Part shown: one piece after another, positions 1-6,524 of the stretch
Numbering within the stretch: position 1 is the stretch's first letter
Layout of the letters: every line of letters begins with the position of its first letter
From: DASZGI01 sp035938995
GTDB taxonomy: Bacteria; Actinomycetota; Actinomycetes; Streptomycetales; Catenulisporaceae
Length of the DNA: 33,278 nucleotides
NCBI RefSeq assembly: GCF_035938995.1
Contig: NZ_DASZGI010000379.1
Location: 1-33,278 of the forward strand
Direction of reading: 5' to 3'
Notes under the pieces: model-generated
Database searches by the model: none
Seen by the model: the letters and a program-made list of their open reading frames with translations, nothing else
What the model was told of the DNA's origin: nothing
Translations under genes and position numbers: made by a program

Positions 1-381
1 CCCCAGCAGGCCGCAGCCGATCTGATCGACATGCCCTATGACGCATTCCTCTCCGCGAGGGCCCGAATCGTGGAGGACATGGATCTGCCAGGCCTGCGCC
101 GATTCCTCGCCAGCGTCGACGACCTCGCGGCCTGGCTGAACGGGACGCCTCACCGCGTCGACTTCGGCATGCGTAGAAAAGCGATGGCGACCTGGGCACT
201 CGACGCGCACACTTGGGAAGACATGATCAAGGATCTTCCGCTGGTCAAAGAAGACAGGACCGGCTGGCGCAACAAGAAGCGGCTTCTCGCCTCGACCTTC
301 ATCTGGCAGCAGGTGACCTGTGGCGACCATCGATTGGCGCCGCTCATTCCACCCGCGAGCCTCCTGAACCGCCCGGTTTGA
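1..381 (+). CDS. Unrecognised protein, C-terminal part (5' end outside window)
   Basis: The frame is open from base 1 (codons P-Q-Q-A-A-A-D-L-I-D before the first Met at 31), so the true start probably lies upstream. It ends at TGA 379-381. The visible part is about 126 residues, soluble, Trp- and Arg-rich, with no membrane segment or signal peptide, and ends near WQQVTCGDHRLAPLIPP. I do not recognise a named domain. The last codons overlap the next frame by a TTGA junction. The downstream frame continues with PP...W...L-A-H-P then a helical end. This reads like the natural continuation of the same protein, so a frameshift or coupled pair is possible. The function is unknown. Confidence 0.55.
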   Translation, partial: PQQAAADLIDMPYDAFLSARARIVEDMDLPGLRRFLASVDDLAAWLNGTPHRVDFGMRRKAMATWALDAHTWEDMIKDLPLVKEDRTGWRNKKRLLASTFIWQQVTCGDHRLAPLIPPASLLNRPV

Positions 382-566
382 GCAACCCGCTGCGGGACTA
401 CATGAACGGACACTGGAAGACCCTGGCGCACCCGAAACCCGGAACGCAACACGCTGAACTCGCCCGACGACTAGAGCGACGTTCCCAAGAACTGATCACT
501 GAGATTGACGCATTGGCCGTCTCATCCCAACCCCACGGCGCAGTCAGCGGGGATCAGCTGGCCTGA
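378..566 (+). CDS. Small ORF overlapping the preceding gene; separate peptide or frameshifted C-terminus
   Basis: The TTG at 378-380 overlaps the upstream stop (TTGA), and an ATG lies in frame at 402. The product is 62 residues, predicted helical, rich in Arg and Glu (ARRLERRSQELITEIDAL). There is no Shine-Dalgarno sequence apart from the coupled arrangement. Two readings fit: a translationally coupled small protein, or the displaced C-terminus of the upstream protein after a single-base frameshift. I favour the second because a residue pattern W-x-x-L-x-x-P followed by an amphipathic helix seems a natural ending for it, but this is a judgement without alignment. Confidence 0.35.
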   Translation: MSNPLRDYMNGHWKTLAHPKPGTQHAELARRLERRSQELITEIDALAVSSQPHGAVSGDQLA

Positions 567-572
567 TGATCG

Positions 573-625
573 TTCGCCAGATAAAGCAGAGGGGTTCGCC
601 AAGTATCTCTGAAACTCGCCAGTTA
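573..625 (+). repeat. Three iterated 11-bp motifs (YTCGCCARNTA)
   Basis: TTCGCCAGATA (573-583), TTCGCCAAGTA (595-605) and CTCGCCAGTTA (615-625) recur on the same strand at start-to-start spacings of 22 and 20 bp, about two helical turns. They lie between the end of the left-edge gene and the XRE gene promoter. Such spacing suits a protein that binds one DNA face repeatedly, either an operator array or transposase-binding sites at an element end. Confidence 0.5.
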
Positions 626-669
626 CCGCCGAAGGTCACATACGCCCGCTAAACAACCGCTAGCGCCCC

Positions 670-685
670 GCTTGCTATTGCAAGC
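670..685. promoter_or_regulatory. Perfect inverted repeat in the XRE gene promoter region (candidate operator)
   Basis: GCTTGC-TATT-GCAAGC is a perfect 6+6 inverted repeat ending 21 bp before the GTG start of the XRE gene. Its position and symmetry suit binding by a dimeric helix-turn-helix protein, possibly the product itself (autoregulation, inferred). Confidence 0.45.
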
Positions 686-706
686 ACTATCGCGCACACT
701 GGAGCT

Positions 707-1144
707 GTGGCAAACCTCCTGGGACCTAAGCACGTGGCGCAGCTCGGTGCGTACATCCGCGAGCAGCGGGAGAACGCGCAGTACTCGCTGCGGCAGCTGG
801 CCCAGGCGGCGGGGGTGTCCAACCCCTACCTGAGCCAGATCGAGCGCGGGTTGCGCAAGCCGAGCGCTGAGATCCTCCAGCAGCTGGCCAAGGCCCTGGA
901 GATCTCGGCCGAGACGCTCTACGTGCGCGCCGGGCTACTCGACGGCGAACCGGAGTCCGCGGCCGCGGCCGGGGCTCCCGCCCGTCCCGGCTCCGCCGTC
1001 CTGGCCGCGATCAGGGAAGACCCCGTTCTGACCCGGCGTCAGAAGCAGCTCCTCCAGGACATATACGAGTCCTTCCGCACGGCGGAACCGCCGACCGAGC
1101 CGGAGGCAGCCGACCCCACCACCGACCCGAAAGTGACTGACTGA
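707..1144 (+). CDS. XRE-family helix-turn-helix transcriptional regulator
   Basis: A 145-residue DNA-binding protein with one HTH_3/XRE domain at about residues 11-67. It contains the characteristic LRQLAQAAGVSNPYLSQIERG recognition region followed by KPSAEILQQLAKALEIS. The C-terminal half is Ala/Pro/Glu-rich with a short conserved-looking helix (LTRRQKQLLQDIYESF) that may mediate dimerisation. The start is GTG 707 with GGAG at 701-704, only 2 nt away, so GTG 734 (behind GGGA at 720) is a possible alternative. The stop is 1 bp from the next ATG, indicating an operon with the HbhA-like gene. A 6+6 palindrome upstream suggests autoregulation. XRE, HbhA-like and DUF2516 genes in this order match what I recall of Mycobacterium. 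Confidence 0.85.
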   Translation: MANLLGPKHVAQLGAYIREQRENAQYSLRQLAQAAGVSNPYLSQIERGLRKPSAEILQQLAKALEISAETLYVRAGLLDGEPESAAAAGAPARPGSAVLAAIREDPVLTRRQKQLLQDIYESFRTAEPPTEPEAADPTTDPKVTD

Positions 1145-1145
1145 C

Positions 1146-1817
1146 ATGACTGTGACCGAAGAGATCCGCAAGACTCTTTCCGACCCCAAGCCGCTCTACG
1201 CTCTCGCGGGCGCCGGTGACCTGGCGGCCGAGAAACTGAAGGACGCCCCCGCGCTGCTCACTGAGGTGGCCGGAACCGTCACGACCTTCGCCAACAAGAT
1301 CGCCGCCGAGGCCCCCGAGCGCCTCGCGAAGGTGCAGGCGAAGCTGTCCGAGGTGCCCGGCTCCATCAAGGTCGACCCGCGCGCCGTGCTCGACCCGAAG
1401 GCCGCCCGCACGCAGCTGCACGACGCCGTCGGCAAGGTGGACGCGCAGATCGTGCGTGACCGCGTCCAGTCGATCGCGCTGGTCCAGGTCGGTCGGGTGC
1501 TCGAGGCCGCGGGCAAGGCGGTGGAGACCTATGAGGGCCTCGCCGAGCGCGGCAAGACCGTGGTGGAGCGCTACCGCGGCGAGATCCCGGCGGCTGAGGT
1601 CACCGTCGTCGTCGAGCAGGTCTCGGTGGACGAGCCCGAGCCGGTCGCCGCGCCGGAGCAGCCGAAGGCCGCGCCGGTCGTCGAGGACGCCGAAGTGAAG
1701 GAGCCGGAGGCGACCGCCAAGCCCGCCCCCGCCCCGAGGGCGCGCAAGAGCACCGTGTCGTCGACCACCCCGCGCAAGCGGGCCGGCTCCGCCCCGAAGA
1801 GCACCCCGAAGTCCTGA
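1146..1817 (+). CDS. HbhA-like (heparin-binding haemagglutinin-type) coiled-coil protein with Lys/Pro/Ala tail
   Basis: A 223-residue protein. Residues about 5-150 are helical and Ala/Glu/Lys-rich, like the N-terminal coiled coil of mycobacterial HbhA (LYALAGAGDLAAEKLKDAP near the start). Residues about 165-223 form a low-complexity Pro/Ala/Lys tail ending in KSTPKS, comparable to the lysine-rich ligand-binding tail of HbhA. There is no signal peptide. In mycobacteria HbhA is surface-exposed and binds sulfated glycans; in a saprophyte the role is unknown, and cell-envelope or lipid-body association is possible. The ATG follows the previous stop by 1 nt with no clear Shine-Dalgarno, so translational coupling is likely. 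A GC-rich hairpin follows the stop. Confidence 0.75.
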   Translation: MTVTEEIRKTLSDPKPLYALAGAGDLAAEKLKDAPALLTEVAGTVTTFANKIAAEAPERLAKVQAKLSEVPGSIKVDPRAVLDPKAARTQLHDAVGKVDAQIVRDRVQSIALVQVGRVLEAAGKAVETYEGLAERGKTVVERYRGEIPAAEVTVVVEQVSVDEPEPVAAPEQPKAAPVVEDAEVKEPEATAKPAPAPRARKSTVSSTTPRKRAGSAPKSTPKS

Positions 1818-1823
1818 GCCTTT

Positions 1824-1843
1824 GCCCCCGCCGCGGCGGGGGC
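1824..1843 (+). terminator. GC-rich palindromic hairpin after hbhA-like gene
   Basis: GCCCCCGCCGCGGCGGGGGC is a perfect 20-nt palindrome starting 6 bp after the stop. There is no T-tract, as is common for actinobacterial intrinsic terminators. It may only attenuate read-through into the DUF2516 gene. Confidence 0.55.
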
Positions 1844-1923
1844 CCGGGCTGTACGCTCGAAGGCACGGCTCGCCAAGGGCCGTGCCTGTCGTGCATTCAT
1901 CCCCTTCAGAGACGGAGACTGCG

Positions 1924-2268
1924 ATGGGTCTGGGATCCGGATTGCTCACGGCCACGTTCGGCGACGTCCTGACGATCCTGTTGCTCGTCGTGCTCGCGCT
2001 CAAGATCTTCGCGTTCGTCGACGCCGCGCTGCGTCCCGCCGCGGCGTACGAGGCGGCCGGCAAGCTGACGAAGGTCGCCTGGCTGCTGTTCCTCGGCATC
2101 GCGGCATTCTTCGACTTCATGTGGGGCTCGGTCACCTCGATCCTCACCATCGCCGGCACGGTCGCGCTGATCGTCTACCTCGTCGACGTGCGCCCGGCGT
2201 TGCGGCAGGTCGCCCCGAAGTCGCGAAAGGGTCAGGGTCAGCAGAACGGCCCCTACGGGCCTTGGTGA
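1924..2268 (+). CDS. DUF2516 family membrane protein
   Basis: A 114-residue protein with two to three hydrophobic segments, at about residues 11-30 (LTILLLVVLALKIFAFVDA), 48-65 (VAWLLFLGIAAFFDFMWG) and 70-86 (SILTIAGTVALIVYLVDV). A charged C-terminus ends in PYGPW. The pattern FAFVDAALRP...FxAAGKLTK...DVRPALR is what I recall for DUF2516, a small actinobacterial membrane family of unknown function often found behind the XRE and HbhA genes. The start is ATG 1924 with GGAG at 1914-1917 (6-nt spacing). Confidence 0.82.
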   Translation: MGLGSGLLTATFGDVLTILLLVVLALKIFAFVDAALRPAAAYEAAGKLTKVAWLLFLGIAAFFDFMWGSVTSILTIAGTVALIVYLVDVRPALRQVAPKSRKGQGQQNGPYGPW

Positions 2269-2563
2269 CAGGTTCTAAGCAAGTTCTCATATGGCTCTTA
2301 CCGGCCCTTAGTGGTCGGTTGGCAGTATCGGTCTCACCCCCAAGGTCGGGGCGTGAAGCTAGGCCCGCGCTCCGTGATCCGGGAGAGCCCGACTCCCGGA
2401 GGTGCTTCGAGCACCATGCTGTGGCCCCTGAGGCTGCCACTCCCGCGTGTGGCTCCAGGGGCCACAGCCATTTTTCGGGCAGTTTTCCGGTCGTGACCAT
2501 TTCCGGCGGCGTCTCCGCGATCCCTTCCTGACGAAGCCTCAGGCGCGGTGTGGACGGCGCCGA
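2269..2563 (+). ncRNA. Candidate structured non-coding RNA with consecutive hairpins and T-tract terminator
   Basis: This non-coding stretch follows DUF2516. Hairpin 1 (2378-2400) is TCCGGGAG/CTCCCGGA with a 7-nt loop. Hairpin 2 (2401-2415) is GGTGC/GCACC around TTCGA. Hairpin 3 (2418-2468) has a perfect 13-bp outer stem GCTGTGGCCCCTG/CAGGGGCCACAGC and an inner 5-bp GCCAC/GTGGC stem, then TTTTT at 2471-2475. T-tracts are rare in this genome. No SRP, tmRNA, RNase P or 6S consensus was recognised. Either this is an elaborate 3' UTR of the operon or an independent small RNA. Both ends are uncertain: the span given is the whole gap, and 2378-2475 is the structured core. Confidence 0.4.
2418..2475 (+). 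terminator. Long hairpin plus TTTTT, intrinsic terminator
   Basis: A 13-bp perfect stem (2418-2430 with 2456-2468) has an inner 5-bp stem (2436-2440 with 2449-2453) and is followed by five Ts at 2471-2475. This is the most canonical Rho-independent terminator in the window. Confidence 0.8.
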
Positions 2564-2731
2564 TAAGACGGGCGGTCGTTTTGAACCGACTGGATGACGG
2601 CGCATCAGACACGATACGAAGTAAGAAGTAAGACGGGCGGTCGTTTTGAGCTGGTAGGGCGTCGCCTCGGACGCGGTCCGACGGGTAAGACGGGCGGTCG
2701 TTTTGAGCTGACTGGATGACGGCGCGTCAGA
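2564..2731. repeat. Interspersed repeat family, three copies behind the methyltransferase gene
   Basis: The core TAAGACGGGCGGTCGTTTTG starts at 2564, 2629 and 2686. Copies 1 and 3 extend to 46 bp each (2564-2609 and 2686-2731) with only 3 mismatches, including a second block GACTGGATGACGGCGC. Copy 3 contains the stop codon of the minus-strand methyltransferase gene (2727-2729). Copy 2 shares only the core. Related copies lie at 13868-13890 and 14012-14034, with a degenerate one at about 3536-3565. Confidence 0.85.
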
Positions 2732-3443
2732 TGTGGGGCGGGTGCTCGTCGGGGGCGACGGCGTCCCATTGCACGGTGACCTCGCCGAGACGCCACCGGT
2801 CGGACCGTCCGACGATCGGCCAGTCGGCTCGCAGCGCGCCCACCGCTCCGATCCAGCGCTGCCGGACTCCGAAGGCACCGAGCGGGGCCGCCGCGAGCCA
2901 GGCGCGCTCCAAGGCTGTGAGGAACGCATGCACGCGCTCGCCCGGGACGTTCCGGTGAATCAGCGCCTTTGGCAGCCGCTCGGCGAACGTCGCGGGTGAA
3001 TCCAGCGATCCGAGACGCGCGGCGAGCGTCAGGGTGCGCGGACCGGACCTGTCGAGCGCGACCCAGGTCGCGATGCGGCCCGATTCCGAGCAGGTCCCCT
3101 CGATCAGCAGGCCGCCCGGGGCAAGCCGGCTCATCAGCGCTCGCCAGGTGTCGCGCACCTGCGGCTCCTGGTACTGTCGCAGCACGTTGAACGCGCGGAT
3201 CAGCTGGGGCGGACGGTCCACCGGCAGCTCGAAGCCGCCGAGCCGGAACTCCAGGCCATCGCGCGCGTACGGAACTGCGGCCGCGACCCGGGCCGGATCG
3301 ATCTCCAGCCCGGTCACCCGCACGTCCGGGCGGATCGTGCGCAGCCGGTCCGCCAGCTCGACCGTCGTCACCGGGTACGCGCCGTAGCCGACATCGACGA
3401 CGAGCGGCCGCGGTGGCGCGGAGACGAGCACGGTGCGGTGCAC
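2727..3443 (-). CDS. Class I SAM-dependent methyltransferase; true N-terminus likely upstream
   Basis: From the first canonical in-frame start (GTG 3443) the product has 238 residues. Motif I is PLVVDVGYGAYPVTTVELADRL at about residues 14-35 (D-x-G-x-G-x-x-P), followed by an acidic residue pocket VTGLEIDPARV and a later LIRAFNVLRQY, typical of Rossmann methyltransferases. The substrate is unknown. The frame stays open upstream to 3617 and encodes a plausible family N-terminus (GSVTRGTTAPNRLRRVDRW). However, no ATG, GTG or TTG exists between 3444 and 3617, only CTG codons such as 3531-3533. GTG 3443 has no Shine-Dalgarno. The start may be non-canonical, or the 5' end may have been altered by the degenerate repeat beside it. 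The gene lies behind the dehydrogenase on the same strand. Confidence 0.8.
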   Translation of the reverse strand: MHRTVLVSAPPRPLVVDVGYGAYPVTTVELADRLRTIRPDVRVTGLEIDPARVAAAVPYARDGLEFRLGGFELPVDRPPQLIRAFNVLRQYQEPQVRDTWRALMSRLAPGGLLIEGTCSESGRIATWVALDRSGPRTLTLAARLGSLDSPATFAERLPKALIHRNVPGERVHAFLTALERAWLAAAPLGAFGVRQRWIGAVGALRADWPIVGRSDRWRLGEVTVQWDAVAPDEHPPHI

Positions 3444-3535
3444 TCCGACGAGCCAGCGATCGACCCGGCGCAGCCGATTCGGCGCGGTCGTGCCGCGGGT
3501 GACGCTTCCGATCGGGGTGGAGCGCCGTGGCAGCT

Positions 3536-3565
3536 GATTTTGAGATTGCGACGGCGTCTGATTAG
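3536..3565. repeat. Probable degenerate copy of the interspersed repeat at the dehydrogenase stop codon
   Basis: TTTTGAG, then GACGGCG, then GTCTGAT reproduces the order of blocks in the 2686-2731 copy (TTTTGAG, GACGGCG, GTCAGAT) with a shorter internal spacer, while the TAAGACG block is lost. The dehydrogenase stop (3562-3564) lies inside it, just as the methyltransferase stop lies inside copy 3. Confidence 0.4.
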
Positions 3566-4350
3566 GCAGTGCGGTGCACCTTATGCGGCGCGGCCTGCGC
3601 GACGGGCTTGATGACCATCAGATCGATGTCCACGTGCGGCGGACGCGTCACCGCGAACGCGATGCAGTCCGCGATGTCCTCGGCCACGAGCGGCGCGTCC
3701 ACGCCCCGGTAAGTCGCCTGAGCCTTCGCCTCGTCGCCCTCGAAGCGCACGAGGGAGAACTCCTCCGTCTTGACCATTCCGGGCGCGATCTCCGTGATCC
3801 GCACCGGCTGCCCGTTCAGCTCGAGCCGCAGCGTCTCGCTCAGCGCATGCTGTGCGTGCTTCGCCGCCGTGTAACCAGCGCCGCCCTCGTAGACGAGGAG
3901 TCCGGCGATCGATGTGATATTCACCACATGGCCGTTGCCACTGGCGATCAGCGCGGGCAGCAGCGCCTTGGTCACCCGGACCGAGCCGAGCACGTTCACG
4001 TCGTACATCCACTGCCACTTGGCCGTGTCGGTCTGCGCCACCGGGTCCAGGCCGAGCGCCCCGCCGGCGTTGTTCACCAGCACGGCGCAGTCCGGCACCG
4101 CCTCGGCCAGCTGCGCGACCGACTCCTCGTCGGTCACGTCGAGCCGGAACGGGATCACGCCGGTCTCCGCGGCCAGCTTCTCCAGGCGGTCGATCCGGCG
4201 GGCCGCCCCCACGACGCGGAAGCCCTCGGCCACCAGCCGCCGCGCCGTGGCCTCGCCGATGCCGCTGCTCGCGCCGGTCACCACGGCGACACGGGGGGAG
4301 CCGCCGTCCGGGTCGCGGCGGGATGCGGACGCTGAGTTCACCGAAGTCAT
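3562..4350 (-). CDS. Short-chain dehydrogenase/reductase (SDR family)
   Basis: A 262-residue cytosolic NAD(P)-dependent oxidoreductase of the classical SDR type. Visible elements are the cofactor motif TGASSGIG (residues 25-32), NNAG (93-96), N119 in YDVNV, catalytic S147 (NITSIAG) and Y160-x3-K164 (YTAAK). AARRIDRL after beta-2 suggests NADP preference. The substrate is unknown. The ATG at 4350 is chosen because SDR similarity starts soon after and a GAAAG element precedes it; the open frame extends upstream to 4581 but is non-homologous. It is divergent from mshA, like the SDR gene near mshA that I recall in M. tuberculosis (Rv0484c). The stop codon falls in a degenerate repeat, and the methyltransferase follows on the same strand. 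Confidence 0.9.
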   Translation of the reverse strand: MTSVNSASASRRDPDGGSPRVAVVTGASSGIGEATARRLVAEGFRVVGAARRIDRLEKLAAETGVIPFRLDVTDEESVAQLAEAVPDCAVLVNNAGGALGLDPVAQTDTAKWQWMYDVNVLGSVRVTKALLPALIASGNGHVVNITSIAGLLVYEGGAGYTAAKHAQHALSETLRLELNGQPVRITEIAPGMVKTEEFSLVRFEGDEAKAQATYRGVDAPLVAEDIADCIAFAVTRPPHVDIDLMVIKPVAQAAPHKVHRTA

Positions 4351-4388
4351 GTCTTCATTCTTTCGCACCGACCCGGGGCCGCTGTGAA

Positions 4389-4471
4389 GAAGGTGACCTT
4401 CGCCGAGCTTCCTGGCGCAGCCTGGCGGTTGCTGGCCGCCCGACCGTACTCGAGCAACCATGTGAATGGTT
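4389..4471. promoter_or_regulatory. Palindromes and alternative hairpins upstream of mshA
   Basis: GAAGGTGACCTTC (4389-4401) is a 13-bp palindrome in the divergent promoter region, suitable as an operator. Downstream, GGTTGCT (4427-4433) can pair with AGCAACC (4453-4459), while AACCAT (456-461 of the same block) can instead pair with ATGGTT (4466-4471). These two stems share the AACC bases and are mutually exclusive. The region may be a regulated leader of mshA, or the pairings may be chance. Confidence 0.3.
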
Positions 4472-4505
4472 CCTAACCCGCAGGACCCGAAGGGGGAATA
4501 GCGCC

Positions 4506-5876
4506 ATGCGCGGCGGTGGTTACACCCGTTTGGCCCAGGGCGGGCCCGCGGTGCGGGTGCGCCGCGGCCGCCGACGCGCAAATCCAGGAGGACCGAGCTT
4601 GATTCCCCGGCGGATCGCCACTGTCTCGGTCCACACCTCGCCCCTGCATCAGCCGGGCACCGGCGACGCGGGCGGGATGAACGTGTACATCGTCGAGGTG
4701 TCGAAACGGCTGGCCTCGCTCGGCGTCGAGGTCGAGATCTTCACCCGGGCCACCACGGGTGACCTCCCGCCGACCGTCGAGATGAGCCCCGGCGTGACCG
4801 TGCGGCACATCACGGCGGGTCCGTACGAGGGTCTGTCCAAGGAGGACCTGCCCGGGCAGCTGTGTTCCTTCACCACGGGCGTGCTGCGCCACGAAGCGAT
4901 GCGCGAGCCCGGCTACTACGACCTGATCCATTCGCACTACTGGCTCTCCGGGCAGGTCGGCTGGCCGGTCAAGGAGCGCTGGGGCGTGCCGCTGGTCCAC
5001 TCCATGCACACGCTCGCCAAGGTCAAGAACGCCGCCCTGGCCGGCTCCGACACCCCGGAACCGGCGGTGCGCCTGCTCGGCGAGGACCAGGTCGTGGACG
5101 TGGCCGACCGCCTCATCGCCAACACCGCGCAGGAGGCGGAACAGCTGATCGGCCTTTACGGAGCCGACCCGCGGCGGGTCGCCGTCGTGCACCCCGGCGT
5201 CGATCTGGACGTCTTCCGCCCCGGCGACCGGGCCGCCGCCCGCGCCCGTCTGGGCCTGCCGCTTAACGCCCCGGTCCTCCTCTTCGCGGGGCGGATACAG
5301 CCTCTCAAGGCCCCCGACATCCTGCTGCGCGTGGCCGCCGACCTGCTCGCCCGCGAACCGGCGCGCTACCAGGACCTCGTCGTCGCGATCGTCGGCGGAC
5401 CCAGCGGCACCGGCCTGGCCGAGCCGCACCAGCTGACCCGCCTCGCCCGCCACCTGGGCATCGCCGACCGCACCCGGTTCGTGAAGCCGGTCGGGCAGGC
5501 GGACCTCGCCGACTGGTACCGGGCCGCAGACATCGCGGTCGTGCCGTCGTACAACGAGTCCTTCGGCCTGGTCGCCGTCGAGGCGCAGGCCTGTGGCACC
5601 CCGGTGGTGGCGGCCCGGGTCGGCGGACTGGCCACGGCGGTCTTGCACGGCGAGTCCGGGCTCCTGGTGGACGGCCACAACCCGGCCGACTACGCCGACG
5701 CCTGCGCTGCGCTGCTGGACCACCCCGAGACGCTGGCCCGCATGCGGATCGGCGCTCACCGCCATGCCGCTCAGTTCGGCTGGGGCGCGACGGCCGACCA
5801 GACCCTCGGCGTCTACAGCGAGGCGATCGACGAGCGCTGGGGCAGCCGGCGTCGCGTAAGCTCGATCGCGGGATGA
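4506..5876 (+). CDS. mshA: D-inositol-3-phosphate glycosyltransferase, first enzyme of mycothiol synthesis
   Basis: A GT4-family (GT-B fold) enzyme that transfers GlcNAc from UDP-GlcNAc to 1D-myo-inositol 3-phosphate. It carries the MshA signature SVHTSPLHQPGTGDAGGMN, HSHYWLSG, VVHPGVDLDVF, the hinge LFAGRIQPLKAPDILL, and ESFGLVAVEAQACGTPVV containing the E-x7-E motif. From ATG 4506 it has 456 residues. There are two credible starts: ATG 4506 with GGGGGA at 4492-4497, and TTG 4599 with a perfect AGGAGG at 4586-4591. The 31 extra residues are Arg/Gly-rich, similar to the N-terminal extensions of other MshA proteins, so I keep 4506. The 3' end overlaps ybjN by 4 bp (ATGA). Confidence 0.95.
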   Translation: MRGGGYTRLAQGGPAVRVRRGRRRANPGGPSLIPRRIATVSVHTSPLHQPGTGDAGGMNVYIVEVSKRLASLGVEVEIFTRATTGDLPPTVEMSPGVTVRHITAGPYEGLSKEDLPGQLCSFTTGVLRHEAMREPGYYDLIHSHYWLSGQVGWPVKERWGVPLVHSMHTLAKVKNAALAGSDTPEPAVRLLGEDQVVDVADRLIANTAQEAEQLIGLYGADPRRVAVVHPGVDLDVFRPGDRAAARARLGLPLNAPVLLFAGRIQPLKAPDILLRVAADLLAREPARYQDLVVAIVGGPSGTGLAEPHQLTRLARHLGIADRTRFVKPVGQADLADWYRAADIAVVPSYNESFGLVAVEAQACGTPVVAARVGGLATAVLHGESGLLVDGHNPADYADACAALLDHPETLARMRIGAHRHAAQFGWGATADQTLGVYSEAIDERWGSRRRVSSIAG

Positions 5877-6445
5877 ACACGGAGACGCCGGGGAAGTCGG
5901 AGCAGGAAGGCAAGCGGGCCGCCGCCGCGATCGAGGCCGCGCTCGACGCCGTGTTGGACGGGTCCGAGGCCACGTACGAACGGCCTGCCGAGGGGCGCTA
6001 CGTCGTCGCGCTTCCGGGCACCCACAAGCTCAGCACCGCCTGTTCGCTGCTCGTCGGCGATCACACCCTGTCCGTCAACGCCTTCGTGGTGCGGCACGCG
6101 GACGAGAACCACGAGGCGGTCTACCGCTGGCTGCTCGAGCGCAACGCCCGCCTGTCCGGCATCGCGTTCGCGATCGACCGCCTCGGCGACGTCTACCTGG
6201 TCGGGCGGATACCGCTCGCCGCGGTCACCGAAGACGCCGTCGACCAGCTGCTCGGCGCGGTGCTCGACGCCGCAGACTCCAGCTTCGACACCCTGCTCGA
6301 GCTCGGATTCGCCGGCTCCATCCGGCGCGAGTGGGAGTGGCGGCTCAAGCGCGGCGAGTCGACCAGGAACCTGGCCGCGTTCGAAAGGCTGAGGCCTGAC
6401 ACCAATTCCGCGCCCCCGCCTTCAGCGGCACCCTCCGGCGACTGA
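5873..6445 (+). CDS. YbjN domain-containing protein
   Basis: A 190-residue soluble protein of the YbjN/type III-secretion-chaperone-like fold (VNAFVVRHADENHEAVYRWLLERNARLSGIAFAIDRLGDVYLVGRIPL). The start overlaps mshA (ATGA), so the two are translationally coupled. This adjacency is conserved in actinobacteria (Rv0486-Rv0487 as I recall). A Pro/Ser-rich tail ends the protein. The molecular role is not established; the coupling hints at a link to mycothiol synthesis. Confidence 0.85.
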   Translation: MNTETPGKSEQEGKRAAAAIEAALDAVLDGSEATYERPAEGRYVVALPGTHKLSTACSLLVGDHTLSVNAFVVRHADENHEAVYRWLLERNARLSGIAFAIDRLGDVYLVGRIPLAAVTEDAVDQLLGAVLDAADSSFDTLLELGFAGSIRREWEWRLKRGESTRNLAAFERLRPDTNSAPPPSAAPSGD

Positions 6446-6509
6446 ACAGCGGCGATCCCCTCCCGTCTCACCTGTGGACCGGCCGCAGAGCCGCATAAGC
6501 CCGACCCGA

Positions 6510-6524
6510 TACGCTCGTCCCATG
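6510..6524 (+). promoter_or_regulatory. -10 element for leaderless gpmA mRNA
   Basis: TACGCT (6510-6515) sits exactly 6 nt before the ATG at 6522 and no Shine-Dalgarno is present, so transcription probably starts at the A of the start codon. No good -35 is visible. Confidence 0.5.

Noticed and set aside
1011..2159. Long minus-strand open frame (382 codons) over the hbhA-like and DUF2516 genes
   Set aside because: It is antisense to two recognisable genes; its composition is the Arg/Gly/Leu-rich reading produced by GC3 bias, with no domain or start signal.
2564..2731. Three regularly spaced repeats could be read as a small CRISPR array
   Set aside because: Only three units; parts of the apparent spacers are themselves repeated (copies 1 and 3 share 46 bp), spacing is uneven, no cas genes are nearby, and related copies occur behind other genes.
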